Source: Gliomastix tumulicola
Taxonomy: Eukaryota > Ascomycota > Sordariomycetes > Hypocreales > Bionectriaceae
DNA length: 64,000 bases
NCBI GenBank assembly: GCA_001599755.1
Contig: BCHX01000001.1
Span: forward strand, 1,116,001-1,180,000
Reading direction: 5' to 3'
The notes below the pieces were generated by a model, which was not told the DNA's origin, searched no databases, and worked only from the letters and a program-made list of their open reading frames with translations. Both the position numbers and the translations under genes were made by a program. This document shows, one piece after another, positions 12,131 through 24,554 of the stretch. Within the stretch, counting starts at the first letter, position 1; every line of letters begins with the position of its first letter.

Positions 12131-12857
12131 AAAGGCTTCGGAATTACACTCATGGGGTTCCTTGCGGGGATGCCGGCTTCTTGGAAGTGTTTCTTGGAAG
12201 GACAGGCTGTCTCGAAGTCTCGACCTTGAAAGGAAAGGCATCTGTATATGCTGAGATGAGCATGTGATAGTCGGGATAGGGGTTAGAGCGGCTGGGTCAC
12301 GCTAGCAAATTCATTATATTTCATACCACGCATTGATGGCCACGCTATAGCTCGACAGGTTTCTGGGGAATGGAAGATGGGGTGCTTTGAGCGTTAGCTC
12401 ATGACCGTTCGTAGCAAGATGTCATCAGAACTCAACAAATAGCTTGCGCTTTTCAGCAACTGGGAGCACGTCCAGGGCAGTAGAGTGGACATGATTCATG
12501 CTCACATCCACGCATCCGCCTGAGAACCGAAGTGATATTGGCGGGGAAGTTGCGGAGCAATGAACTCTCGAGATCTTTGTCATGTCCATTGGAAGGGGCT
12601 GGGGAGGGCTGGGCCACAATTGATGCTAAATACCCCAGCCAACATGACATGTCATTGTGGAAAATTCTTAGTGGGGAGAGTGGGCAGCAGTAGGTCTCGG
12701 CCTGGGGGGAAGTAAACGAGAGGAGGTTAGGCGGGTTCTGACTTCCCAGCTGTGGTTGGTAAGGTATAATAGCTTCACTAGACTGGCTCCTGACTGTGCG
12801 ATAGCTGTGTCAAACTGTCCCCTTTTCAGCTGCAAGAAACCAAGACACATCATCACC
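12131..12857. promoter_or_regulatory. Intergenic/promoter of the aldehyde dehydrogenase gene
   Basis: 727 bp without a supported gene. TATAAT at 12765-12770, about 90 bp before the ATG, is a plausible core promoter. The first part is the 3-prime region of the transporter gene. Confidence 0.4.
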
Positions 12858-14697
12858 ATGAGCATCGAGTCACATCACACCCAGCTGTTCATCAACAATG
12901 AAGTTAGTTACACCCCTATTCAAACCCCCACGGAAGCCTATGGTCTGATCATTGTTGTAGTATGTTGATTGCAGGAATGATAAAAAGTAAGCATCGTCGA
13001 CGCTCCTATATCATAGTGGAGGTAGCAAGAAGACTAACTATTGCAAGAATCTCCGTGTACAATCCTGCCACAGGAGATCTCGTCAGCGACAATATCCCCG
13101 TAGCTGGCGCGGAGGATATCGACGATGCGGTCAATTACGCCAAAGCAGCATTCTCCCCAAGCTCTCCATGGCGCAGGATGACAGGTCCCGAGAGACAGGC
13201 TATTCTTCTCAAGTTTGCGGATCTCATCGAGGCAAATCAGGAGAGGCTGGCTGCTCTCACACGGGTCACTCTCGGCGCGCCTTACCATCCCTTTGGGAAG
13301 TCGGAGATAGGCACGGCGATCACTTGTTTTCGGTGTAAGTGTTGTCCTTATATACGCAGAGAGAGATAAGAGTGTTGGCTGATAAAGACTGTCCAGACTA
13401 TGCTGGTTGGGTCGACAAGTTTGGAGGCCAGACCTTCCCAGCCGACGATGGGTTCTACAAAATCGTCAGAAACGAGCCACTGGGGGTTGTCGCAGGGTAA
13501 GATGCAAGCTTGAGTCCACCAGGGATATGCGGGAGCTAATCGAAGAGCAGTATCATCCCCTGGAATGGCCCTCTGGCGTCAGTTGGCTTGAAAGCGGCGC
13601 CTGCCCTTGCAATGGGTAACGTCTTTATCCTGAAGCCGAGTGAAAAGACTCCCTTGATGGCTGCTGAGCTGGGCAAGCTTGTTCTTGAAGCCGGGTTCCC
13701 CCCCGGTGTATTCCAAGTCTTGACAGGAGATGGGAGCACCGGTGCCGCACTGGCATCCCATATGGAGGTGGCCAAGGTCAGCTTCACGGGCAGCATCCCA
13801 ACGGGGAAGCTCGTGCAGCAGCTCGCTGCCAAGAGCAACCTGAAGCGCGTGACGCTTGAGCTGGGTGGCAAGAGCCCGGCCGTCGTTTTCGACGATGCGA
13901 ATCTGGACAATGCTATCAAGTGGTGAGTAGCACAACGCCAATTTTAAGCCTTTGACGTTCTAAGCGCTGATAACAGGTGGCCACCTCTTCAGGACTGTAA
14001 ATGCACTCCTCACGAACACGGGCCAAATCTGCTTTGCCGCGACTAGAGTGTATGTGCAGTCGGGCATCTACGACAAGTTTTTGGAGGAGTATGCGAAGGC
14101 TTTCAAGGCCAAACACGACCTCATCGGCGATCCTGATGAGACCGGGAAGGAAATTGGGCCTGTGGTGGACAAGTCCCAGTTTGACCGGATCATGGGGATC
14201 ATCTCGAATGCCAAAGAGGCCGACGAAGGGCATCTGCTCATGGGAGGCCAGAGAATAGGCACGAAGGTAAGGAGTCAATTCCCAGCCACAATTCCGCTCG
14301 GCGCTCCTTACTAACAAGGTCTTCTTGGGAACAGGGCTGCTTCATCGAGCCGACAATCTTTACCAACACCAAGGCCGAAGCTGCCATCTACAAGGAGGAG
14401 ATCTTCGGCCCTGTAGTCGTCATTAACAAGTTTGAAAGTGAGGAAGAGATTGTGCGGCGGTGCAACGACAGCAGGTATGGTTTGATGGCTGGTGTGTTCA
14501 CCCAGGACATCAATCGCGCGATGAGGGTCAGCTCTGAGGTAGACGCCGGCGTCGTGGGCATCAACTGTATCAGCGTCATTTCTGCCACGAGTCCATTTGG
14601 GGGAACAAAGGAGAGTGGCCTTGGAAGGGAGTTTGGAGAGCATGCGCTCAGGGCATACACTGAACCCAAGACTGTCCTGATTAACCTTCAATACTAG
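12858..14697 (+). CDS. NAD(P)-dependent aldehyde dehydrogenase (class 1/2-like)
   Basis: Seven exons: 12858-12902, 12961-12986 (only 26 nt), 13048-13334, 13397-13496, 13551-13922, 13993-14266, 14335-14697; 488 aa, the usual length. Seen in order: TQLFINNEYVD, SVYNPATGD, IPWNGPLA, LKPSEKTPLMA, FTGSIPTG, the general-base glutamate in LELGGKSP, the nucleophilic cysteine in GQICFA, KEEIFGPVV and PFGGTKESGLGRE. It oxidises aldehydes to acids in the cytosol. The small second exon is supported because it restores the family sequence YVDCRNDKKISVYNP across two intron boundaries. With the adjacent ADH it can complete alcohol-to-acid oxidation. It converges on the flavin monooxygenase gene (263 bp between stops). 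Confidence 0.92.
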
Positions 14698-14960
14698 ATA
14701 AGTGTGACTAACGTATTGACGAGACTAAGGCTACATGTCTGGAGTGACTCATCTTAGGCTTTTTGCCATACATTTCAGGGAGCTATAGAAGTAATTGAAA
14801 GTTGACCGTCGCGGCGATTTGGCAAAGCTATGACGGGAGTTGCGGACGAAGACATTATTTTTTTTGGCTTGTAATTAGGGACATATCTCGATTTAGAGCA
14901 AGGTAAAGTAATGATCAAATTCATATCTATACAAGGGCAAAGGCTATCTTGGAGACCAAT

Positions 14961-16831
14961 CTACCTGCCAACGCTGCTCAGCACCTTAACGAACTCTGCT
15001 GAGAGCAGCTGGCGGTTCTGTGAAGCCCAGGTTCCAACCGCCAACGGGACCAGCCAAAGTGCCGGGTTGAGAGCAGAGGCATTCCTCCAAATCTTCTTGG
15101 CGACCCAGAACGGTGACCCTCCCGTCAAGGCGAAGTCGGCCCATTTGGGAAAGAAGGTGGCATGCCAGAAGGTCACTGCCAGGCCTGGCCAGGCAGCGGC
15201 GTTTCGACCGGCGGCGTTGATGTACCAGTTGCTGCAACCAGCAGAGAAGACCGTCTCATCAAGAACGCGGTCCAGATCCTGGATGAAATGCTCTTCCGAC
15301 TCGTGTTTGACCTCGACGACATCGGCGTACCCGTCGAGAAGGGGCTTGAAGAGCACATTCGCGATGTACGCCACTTGCACCTCGATGGAGTAAATGACGG
15401 AGTTGAAGGCAGGGAAGGTGTTGGGTCCGAATCTGTGGACAAGGTTAGCAAATCGCGTCTCTCTCTATGTTTACTTAGCTTTCCATGGCACATACATGAT
15501 GGCTAAGTTGGGGAAGTTGTGCACAAAGGTCCCCATGTATGCCTGTGCGCCCCGATGATCCTTCCATTGGTCGTGGATGGTTGTGCCGTTCTTCCCGACA
15601 ACCTTCATTGGAGCCAAGAACGACGACACGTCGAATCCAGTGGCAAGAATGATTGCATCAAAGTCTTGCTCTTGTCCCGTCTCACTGCTGACGATTCCGG
15701 TCTTGGTGCATTCTCGGACTCCTTCTGGTAGGAGCTCCACGTTGTCACGATGGAGTGATGCCAGATATCCCGGGTCGTAGATGCGCCTCTTGCAGCCCAG
15801 TGGGAAGTCGGGCACAATGAAGTGGTGGTACTTCTTGGGGGCCTGGCTGTAGATGTACTGCCTCGCCTCCTCCTCCAATGCCAGCCTCTGGTTGATCTGC
15901 CCTTGATCCGAGCCGTAGACGGACGCCAGCTGATCAGTCTTCAGGAACGTGTCGAGCCGATACCAACGCTGCCACAACGGCAGGTACCGGAAGCAGAACT
16001 TCTCGAACCTGGAGAAGACCTTGTTCGGCCGAGGATGATACCATTGGGGGCTGCGGGCGTACTGCGTAAGCTGCTTCACCCCCGGGGCGATGGACGGCAC
16101 GACTTGCGCCGCGCTGCAGCCGTTCCCGATGACCGCCACGCGTTTGCCATGCCAGTCGAAGGAGTGATCCCAGTCTGCAGTGTGGAAGACCGGGCCTTCG
16201 AACTGGTCCAATCCTGGGAACCGTGGTGCTCGAAGCGTGGCGAACCCCCCCACCGCGGAGAGGAACACTTCGCATTCCTTGGTGAAGGTCTTGCCTGTGC
16301 TGACGTCTTTGAACTGGACGTTCCATTTCCCGTCCTGCCACTCAGCACCAAGACATTCGGCGCCAAAGTTGAAATGTCGCCTCAGGCCGAACTTGTCAAC
16401 AGTTGACTCGATATCTATTATGCTGTGAGTATTTGAGGGTAACAGTATGTCATAAGCGGACTGACAGGCGAGAATCTCCTCCTGGTCGGCAAGTGCTTGC
16501 GTCCAGTCGGGATTGAGGTTGAAGCTGAATGAGTACAGATGAATAGGAACGTCAGAGCCACTGTCTTTCTATTAGTAAGTCCTCTTGGAACGCAGGCATT
16601 GGAACTGGGCAGGGCAGGGCATAGTCTCACCATCCAGGATATGTGTTGGCTTTCCATGTTCCACCCAGGCCGTCCCTCTTGTCGTAGATCTATAAAGGTC
16701 AGAAAGCTTGCACCAAAAAAGGGGGCAGAAATTTAGACCTCAAAATCTGAGTAGCCAAGTTTGCACTTCAGAGTATGAGCCATGGAGATGGCACCCACGC
16801 CAGCGCCGACGATGATGGTACGCGGCGCCAT
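14961..16831 (-). CDS. Baeyer-Villiger-type flavin-dependent monooxygenase
   Basis: Exons 16831-16739, 16689-16631, 16560-16466, 16414-15496 and 15432-14961 give 545 aa. The FAD-binding GAGVGAI is at the N-terminus, GGTWKANTYPG follows, the Baeyer-Villiger fingerprint F-x-G-x3-H-T-x2-W is present as FEGPVFHTADW, the NADPH-binding motif is GNGCSAAQ, and ATGFD lies further on. Such enzymes insert oxygen next to a carbonyl (ketone to ester or lactone) with NADPH and O2; some members instead hydroxylate N or S atoms. Intron 1 uses a GTCTAA donor, less typical than the others. Intron 4 is placed at GTATGT because that choice gives the family sequence FGPNTFPAF. A dehydrogenase, an ALDH and a lactonase-like hydrolase lie within 10 kb. 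Confidence 0.9.
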
Positions 16832-18027
16832 TGTGGCTGGAGTCTAGTTCATTCAATTCAATAAGAGCGGATAGTTCCAGAAGAGTTGTCGTGTATGTAT
16901 GTAGTGCAGAGAGCAAAGCCTAATGGCCTTAAAAGAAAGCTATTGGAGTACACTGGATTAACTGAGGTGCAGCTCGGATTTACAGGCAGCGGCTGTCTTG
17001 TCTAACTGACAGATGTGCAGCTACAGAGCGATCCCCAGCTCGCGGACAATAACAATGCCAGTCCACTGCCGATGCACGACGGGAAACCACCCTTGTCCCT
17101 TTCGGCCATGTTCGCATCTGTGTTGGACCGAATGCTGCAGTATTTCCGTCCTCTGCCAGCTTCTGGGAATTCTCTGTCTAAGTCATTAATACTAGCGTGT
17201 GGTTAGGTGGAATCGAAGGGTGGGCCACGGAATCTTCAGTTATTCCGAACGGAAGTGTGTGGCCGGCCGGTCCAGCTAACTCCTGACACTGGACCCATGC
17301 TCCTCGGAGCGACAAATCCGACGGATGATCGCAGCTACATGAGCAAAGATAAGCTATGAGAGCAAGATCTACTCGTCACAACGATGAAAATATTGTCCAT
17401 ATTTTTACTGAGAGTCAAACGTACATAAATGTTCATACTGAGTGATGTGAGGTGTGCGCTCAGTGTCTAGTTCGAGAGGATGGATTCTTCGCCGTGCTTA
17501 AGGCAACTTCATAGTCTGTAAAGAGGCGAGGGAATCAATGGTCGATGACTCCCTTGGACACTGTAAATCACACGCATGGAAAGCCATGAGCAAAACCTGT
17601 CACAAAGCGCTGGCCTTCTGCCTTGACAGTTGAACGATATCCAAATACCACAGTGACATCCAACAACCTCTTCGTCTTGACTCGTGTGCAATCATGAGAG
17701 GGTGGACACCAGCCATTGCACAGAGGGCCTAGAGCGAGGCTTTGGTGCGGGGAGAACACCCAGAGGATCATAGGACCTGGGGCGAGTCTGCTAGGCTAGT
17801 TTCGTTAGCGCAACACGCACCCCGACCAGGCGGATGATGAGGGGAAGTGGCCAGTGGGATCCCCCATTCCCCGGCTCTTGCGTTCCCCAAATCTCATCTT
17901 TTGATCCTCCATACTGGCTGTCTGGGGTGAACCAACCTCACGTTACCTCTGTCAACACAGCCTCCATCTCAAGTTCGCCTATTGTTCGTCGCCCTGTCTG
18001 CATATCCAAGCAAGCAGACATCTAGCT
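16832..18027. promoter_or_regulatory. Divergent intergenic region, monooxygenase (-) / Zn2Cys6 regulator 1 (+)
   Basis: 1,196 bp without a supported gene. It contains the inverted repeat described at 17228-17247 and an everted CCG-A-CGG at about 17317-17325. Both resemble Zn2Cys6 targets, and such a regulator starts at 18028, so auto- and cross-regulation is a plausible inference. Confidence 0.4.
17228..17247. promoter_or_regulatory. Palindrome CGGAAT-N8-ATTCCG, candidate Zn2Cys6 operator
   Basis: Perfect 6-bp inverted half-sites with an 8-bp centre. Fungal Zn2Cys6 dimers commonly bind paired CGG triplets; here the CGG...CCG triplets are 14 bp apart. The position between the monooxygenase and the regulator gene supports a regulatory reading, but binding is not shown. 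Confidence 0.4.
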
Positions 18028-21000
18028 ATGGGTGGCAAGAAACATGTTACAAGCGCCTGCATGAACTGCAGGCGGCGGAAGGTGAAGGTAGGCACCAGCA
18101 TTTTCCCGCCCTCATCAGCCGGGGACCGACGTTAATGTGAAGGCCAGTGCGACGGCAAGGAGACCTGTTCCAACTGCACGAATCTCAAGACCGAGTGTGT
18201 ATACAATGCCGCCTCCGATATGCGAAAGTATGTCTTACGCCCCCCTTCGTGTGCGACCGCCATCATGTTCCGCGCCTAACTTGAGTTTTTTTCTTCTTCT
18301 CGCAACGCAGAGTGTCGGCCAAGAGGGTCATCGGTCAACTACGATCGCGACTCGCACAGCTGGAGGAGACGCTCCGCGAACAGGGGATGCAGCAATATAT
18401 CCAGTCCACCGGCAACGACTGCCAGAGCCTGCTCGACCTGTACGACGCAAAAGTGACGAACCACGACGACGAGGATGTCATGGTCATCGATCCGGCATTG
18501 CAGGCACCATCGGTCCAGTACACATCCGCGGCCGAGATCCCAGTACCTTCGAACCATTCGGCGTCCTCCGAGCCTCCTCGAACATCCGAAGCAACAGGTA
18601 CGGCGCCGAGCGACGGGGCAGTCGAGCAGGCAACAAGCACCACCCAGCAGTCGTCGGTCAACAGCCCGCCGATGGTGGCGGCGACTGGCCTCACTCCCGC
18701 GATGCCCTCCAGCCACAGCGAATCTCACCCTGGAGGGTCCGACTGCCAACAAGGGTTCGTGAGTGAAGGGCCGATTTTCAGGGTGGGAGATCACACCGGA
18801 CCGTTCCAAGCGCCAGACCACCTCGATACCTACAATGATTTTGACGACGAAGATACCGACAGCGAAGACAGCATCGCCGACCTGCTAGCCGCCCGCGCGG
18901 GATCCCTCAGAGTAGCGGAGGATGGTCAGATACGTTACTACGGTCCGACCTCGAACCTCCACATACAATCGAACGGATTCCAATCTCTCTCGCAGTCGAT
19001 GATCCGTCAAGTCGCCACAGAGGGCAGCGGAGTTCTTCAGTGCCTTGGATTGAACCATGCCGTGCCTCTGGACCTCCAGACACATCTTGCCAAGCTATAC
19101 TTTACCTGGGAAGACCCAGCCATCCATGTTATTGACGAGGATGTCTTCTTCGAGGAGAAAGAGCAATGGCTGCGGGATAGCCGGAGCACACCCTACTACT
19201 CGGAAACGTTGAACAATGCCATGTAAGTTGTCCATTATTTCGGCCGAGGTCAAATCAGGAAGCATTCTGACAGTCTCAGCTGTGCTGTCGGTGCAAGTCT
19301 CGCCGTAGGCGAGCATTTCGATCTCCCGCAGCCGACCTCAGAATTCTTTTCTGCAAGAGCAAAAGCGTTGTTGGATATCGAGATGGACAGTCCGACAATC
19401 GCAACGGTTCAGGCTTTGGTGATCATGAGTGCCTCGGAAGCAGCCTCGACCAGAGATACACGGGGTAGGCTCTATTGTGGTAAGTATCCCCCCATATGGC
19501 AACACAACACTTCCTCTTTCACGGGTCAGAAGAGTAACATGCGGGTTTGGTAGGGATGGCAGCAAAACTGAGTGCGGACTTGGGCCTTCACCTGGATGTG
19601 ACGAAACATCGGAATAGCGGCCTCCTTAGTCAACGCGACCTTGAGATTCGAAAAACAGCATTTTGGGGTGTTTTCATTCACGAGAAGTAAGTGACAGCCC
19701 AATCCTCCGCCAATCCAGCGCTGTGCCTGCTAACTCCCGTATCTAAAGCATGTGGTGTCTCTACGTAGGCAGACCGTGGGGACTCAGCGTACAGGATATC
19801 ACGGTCCCTCGTCCAAACAGCCAAGTCGACCAGGGGCGGCAAAGAATATGGAAGCCGTATCCAGAGTCTTCGACGAGAGAGAGGCTTTCTGCCCCGGGAG
19901 AAGGCATTTCTTTCTCCATTGATGCTTGCACCAATGCGAATGTAGAGTTGTGCGACTTCATGCGTAAAATCAACACAACTCTGTGAGTAATATCTCTTTA
20001 CCAGTCGTTCTCGTCCCGCTCCAGCAACGCTAATGATCGCCGCACAGATATTCCGGTCGAAGATACGGTATGGAGGTGCTGATAAGGTTCTTAAGGGAGA
20101 CGAAGGAATCCATGTTTACGTGGAGAGAAAACATCCACCCCTCGCTCAAGGTTGACCCTCTGGACCATGGCCGCATTCATGCCCCTGCAGTGCTGCAGCT
20201 CCAGTAAGTTCTATCCAGTAACACCATCTGCGGAATCGCCATATCATGCTAGAATTGTCACTGACGATCTCTCAGCATGCAATTTTATGCTGTTCTCATA
20301 TCGTTATACCGACCATATCTGTCCACTGGGCTTATGCGGCGGGTGGAGAGCCTCGGCACGTTTGAAGATCGGAAGTTGGTCCAGAACGCCGTCAATGACT
20401 GCGTGGAAGCGGCGCATCAGACGGCTGAGTTTCTAAGATGTCACCAACGGCAGCACTCCCTGATCCGACTCAACATCCAGGTGGTGCATTTGATCTTCAC
20501 AGCATCTCTGGTGTTCATCTTCGACGTATGCTCTCGGACATACGCAGAGTCGAGGACGTCGCTGCGGAATCTGCAGTTTTGCTGCCACTCCCTGGGAGAG
20601 ATCGGTCAGTGCTATGGCAATGCAACGAGGGCACTCGAGGTGGTGATCCTCGTCAAGAGCGAGTGGCAAAAGCTCGTCATGGCGCGGCAGGCGAGACTCG
20701 CTGCTGCCAAGCGAGGCCGCTCCAGCGTGCCCCCTGTTCACAGCGACAACCTCTTCAATAAGCGGCAGCACAGGCCATCCTTTGTGGCTGATACTCCTAG
20801 CCGTCTGGGTGGCGAGCTTCCCGGAAGAGAGTCGGGTGACCCTGCGTCGTCGTCGTCGTCGTCGTCGTCTTTCAGTGCCTTCCAGATGCTCTGCGATCGT
20901 TACATCAGACCGACTACCGGGTCACTGATGGGCGTGGACACGAACGGGTTGCTGATGGAGGAGGACGCACTGAATGATCAGGTCATGTCGGCACAGATGG

Positions 21001-21065
21001 ACTGGCTTGAGGACGATCAACTCGCGGCAATGGTCCAGTCGATCAACGATTCGAATGTTACATAG
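18028..21065 (+). CDS. Zn2Cys6 transcription factor 1
   Basis: Eight exons: 18028-18087, 18148-18227, 18311-19222, 19280-19479, 19554-19686, 19749-19982, 20048-20203, 20276-21065; 854 aa. The binuclear zinc cluster CMNCRRRKVK-CDGKETCSNC, ending six residues later in C, follows C-x2-C-x6-C-x5-C-x2-C-x6-C, with an intron just before the third cysteine. A short coiled coil (VIGQLRSRLAQLEETL) follows, then a low-complexity acidic and Ser/Pro-rich linker. The fungal-specific regulator domain (LAKLYFTWEDPAIHVIDEDVF, ALVIMSASEAAS, FWGVFIHENMWCLYVGRP) completes the core. The C-terminus has an eight-serine run and an acidic end. It is a nuclear DNA-binding activator or repressor; its targets are unknown but probably include neighbours. 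Confidence 0.9.
20847..20870 (+). repeat. (TCG)n serine-coding microsatellite
   Basis: Seven TCG units plus TCT inside the last exon of regulator 1, encoding eight serines; likely length-polymorphic. Confidence 0.9.
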
Positions 21066-21671
21066 CAGGGTAGTTGGGTCCTTTTATGCTGTTCCGAGCT
21101 GACCAAGCGCCGGACGGAAATGGGATTCCAATTCATCATATCTCAGCTATAGTTATGGCCTCTGGAAATTTATGATAGCAATATGGGCATTTCATGTGAC
21201 TGCTCGCGCGCCCCTCTCAAGATTGTGAAAATTGCAATTTCCGCGCCATTCCTATGTGTCTTCGCCTAAGCCGCGACGTGGAGGCATGGGGACTTCCACC
21301 CGGACAGCGCTGCTCTGCATTTTAGGCGACGTGAAATTAGAAAGCAAGATCTGAGTCATGACAGTGTCCATCCTCGTGCTGTAATTCCGTGTGCTAGTGC
21401 CTACTCAAGGTTGCCCATCTACACCGTGGTGGTGGAGCATCCTCGAGGACGGGAATTGTCTCCCGACGTGCAGATCACCACGAGCTTGATTCTATGCACG
21501 ACACAGGTGAGCTGTAATTTATGATCCATGCTCTAAAAGCCTTTGCCTGGATGTGGGTGTCGACTCCCAACCCATATTGCGACAACGTTGCGCTGAGGAG
21601 TTGTAATATCTAAGTAAAATATCACTCCCTCATCTTCTAGCCTCGGCAAAAGCGACCGACAGATTGCAAAA
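21066..21671. other. Intergenic between the two Zn2Cys6 genes
   Basis: 606 bp, no supported gene; 3-prime region of regulator 1 and promoter of regulator 2. Confidence 0.5.
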
Positions 21672-24277
21672 ATGCCAAGCCCATCCCGTCGACGCGCCAC
21701 CAAAGCCTGTCTCAGCTGTCGTCGAAGAAAAGTCCGATGCGACGTGACGAGGACGGGATTTCCTTGCACAAACTGCCGGCTTGATGAAGCACCATGCTCA
21801 GTTGCCCCAAGGGCGGCCAAAAAGTAGGTGGAAGCCCCCCCCCCGCGATGACACTCTGCTCCAATATCACTGACTAGCAAAGACGTGCCATCGAGAAGGC
21901 GGTGCCAGATGTGTCCGGAGATGACCATGAACTCGTCGGAGGAATGGGAGAAAGGGAGGCGAATATCACCTGGGATGACTCCGATTCGTATCAACCCCCG
22001 CCTTCCCGTCGAGCAATATCTCCTCATTCCGCCCTGGAAGACTTGGAGAGAGATGTACATTGCCGCCTTTCCAAGGCCCATGAGCTTATGCAACAAGTTG
22101 CAGGTCTTGCAATAGTTGACGCCTCAGACGGACTCGGAAGCACCAGGGGGGCCTGGGATGAGGTTGAGCTCCCTCAAAGCATAGCCGGCCGCCAGTACGG
22201 CTTGCTCGACGCCAGCAGATGCTTCCGCGTGCCATCGACCCGGGCACTGTCGCACTTCCTTCGAGCCTACTTCTCCTATGTCCACCCAATGTTGCCTTTG
22301 CTTCATGAATGTGACTTCACAAGTCTCCCAAGCACTAGCAACCAAGGACACACTTGTGCCTCAACCCACGGGCGTACATCACCCCTCCTCCTGCAGGCTC
22401 TCCTCTTCTCATCCAGCCCGGTATGAAGGCTCTCAATGTTGTCAATAGAATCGTGTAAAATGCTAACTTACTAGAATAGTTCGTCCCAGAGCAAGTACTT
22501 CGGGACCTAGCATTCAAGGATGCCCGACATGCTTCAAGGACATTTTATGCTCGATCAAAGGTATATATCATCCCATCCGGCCCTTATTACAAAGGTGGCT
22601 AATTGGTTACTACAGGCACTTTACGACGCAGCGTTTGGAACAGATCACATTGTGAACTGCCAAAGTGCCCTGCTGCTGACATTTTGGTGCCCCCTCCCGA
22701 ATTCGGAAAAGACATTGGCAAACAGCAGCTGGCTATCCAAGGCAATCCACCATGCGAAAGAAGCCAAAGCCCACTGCTACCCCTCAGAAGCCTGCTTGAG
22801 CAGTCGTCAGCAGAAGACATTGAAGCGTCTCTGGTGGTGCTGTATCATCCGGGATCGTATCATGTCCCTGTGCCTCCGCAGGCGACCACAGATTAGAAGG
22901 CGGGAGTTCGATCTGACCGCAATGCCGCTCCTGGAGAAAATCGATCTAGCATGTGACACGCCATGCCCGGAGACTGAGAAAGGCACCCGTTCAAAGCTGG
23001 TCACCTGCATATTGGCGCGATTGTGCGCCAGTTTGACCGACCTCCTGTCCCTTGTCATGCCGACGAGGGGAATGTCGGACCAGGACGTGAGCCAGATTGT
23101 TTTCAGGCTCGCCGATATAGAGACGAGCCGACAGTCCCTCGAGTCGTGGGTTCAAGAGGCCGCTGATCGGATCGCCAACTTTGGGGAGCCGATATCCACT
23201 GGGCGTCCAGCTCTGGGCGTCGCTGAGCCGACAGACATGTATACGAGTCTGCTCTGGATATACTACAGGTAATATGCACAGCAATTCTGTTCATCGAGCT
23301 TTTAGACTTCGTAACTGACTATTGCTGCGGTTAGGACGGCACAGATTGCGCTCGCAAATTATGAGCTCCGACTTTGCGCGGCCCTCCGACTTCGAGAGCC
23401 ATCATCTGAAGGAGCTCGCATGGCGAGAGGCACGATCCTGGAGAACAGCTTCTCTCAGGTCACTACTGCTGTTTCGGACATCACGGAGCATCTAAGCAGT
23501 CTCGACTTGCTAGGGCTCGCCAAACACCTCCCAAATGGTATAATTGGCTGTGCTGCACTGCCGCTGGGACTGCACATCCTGGACCGAAAGCTCGCCTCAA
23601 TAGGATCGGCACCGACATCCAGCTTGACTGACTGCGGTGTGGACGCACAATCAGAGGATAAGCAGCAGCATCTCGCGGCGCTCATCAACACGTTGAGCGC
23701 ATGCCACAACCGATATGATGGAGTCGACTGGATTTCCACGGCTATCAGCTACTTTATGGAATGCACGTATTGGGATCTCTGCCAGAGGTCCCGTGAGCCC
23801 AGGACCCCGCAGCGGCTACTGGAGACATCCTCACCGTCTTCTCTCTTCTCGCCTTCCCCTAGAGAGCAGCAGCAGCAGCAGCAGCAACAGCAAAGGCAAG
23901 GAGATCACATCTCGTTTCTCCCAGGGGACTTGGATCGCAACATGAATCACTACCTGCGGCTCGCTGCCACCATAGACCTGAGCCTGAGCATGAACAGGTT
24001 GCCGCAGGAACACGACTTCGAGTCAGCTCTTATGCCTCTGGCCACCACGACGGGATGTTTTGTCCCTGCACTATTTGGTGGCGGTGTCGAAACCGGTGTA
24101 CGACGGGGTTTAGGCGACGACAAGATTGATGTGGAAATGGAGGATGTTCTAGACAGCATCTCGATGCCTCTTCCGTCTTCCAGCGGCCTCTCCGGCTGGG
24201 TTGAAAATGATCGATCCTTGTACTTTGCACTGGAGATGGGCCTTGGGCCGCCCTTGGCAGATGTCACGTTAAATTAG
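21672..24277 (+). CDS. Zn2Cys6 transcription factor 2 (first intron uncertain)
   Basis: The zinc cluster CLSCRRRKVRCDVTRTGFPC is followed by TNC and, six residues on, the last Cys; spacing is C-x2-C-x6-C-x8-C-x2-C-x6-C. Exons are 21672-21823, then 22480-22560, 22616-23268 and 23335-24277, with a second exon ending at 22420. The obvious acceptor at 21877 puts the next exon in the wrong frame. An acceptor at 21954 keeps the frame (764 aa), but its context is poor; a one-base error in the assembly is the alternative. The middle carries the fungal_trans domain (FLRAYFSYVHPMLPLLHECDF, LKRLWWCCIIRDRIMSLCLRRRPQI). A nine-glutamine run lies near the C-terminus. It is nuclear, and lies tandem to regulator 1 and just upstream of the lactonase-like gene. 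Confidence 0.8.
23867..23893 (+). repeat. (CAG/CAA)9 polyglutamine tract
   Basis: Nine glutamine codons in regulator 2, mostly CAG; a low-complexity tract in the transactivation part. Confidence 0.9.
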
Positions 24278-24554
24278 ATTCAATCGAAGTGAGTGCATAG
24301 ATCATGTGTCCTTGGCTTTTTCTCTCTACTCGTAACGCAATGTAGTCGTTGTATTCTTCAAAACGGGGAGATAGGTGTAGTTTGTGTCCAAGGAAATCGT
24401 GGGGCGGGTGTCGGGATTCTGAGAAACGCTCACGGGAGGGCGATCCCGAAGCCTCCCACAGATATCAGCAATGCCTCCCGCAGTCATTCCACCGCATTTA
24501 GGCAGCTCCAGTCCTTCCAGAACCAAATTCTTACCGTCTTAAAATTGTTACACC

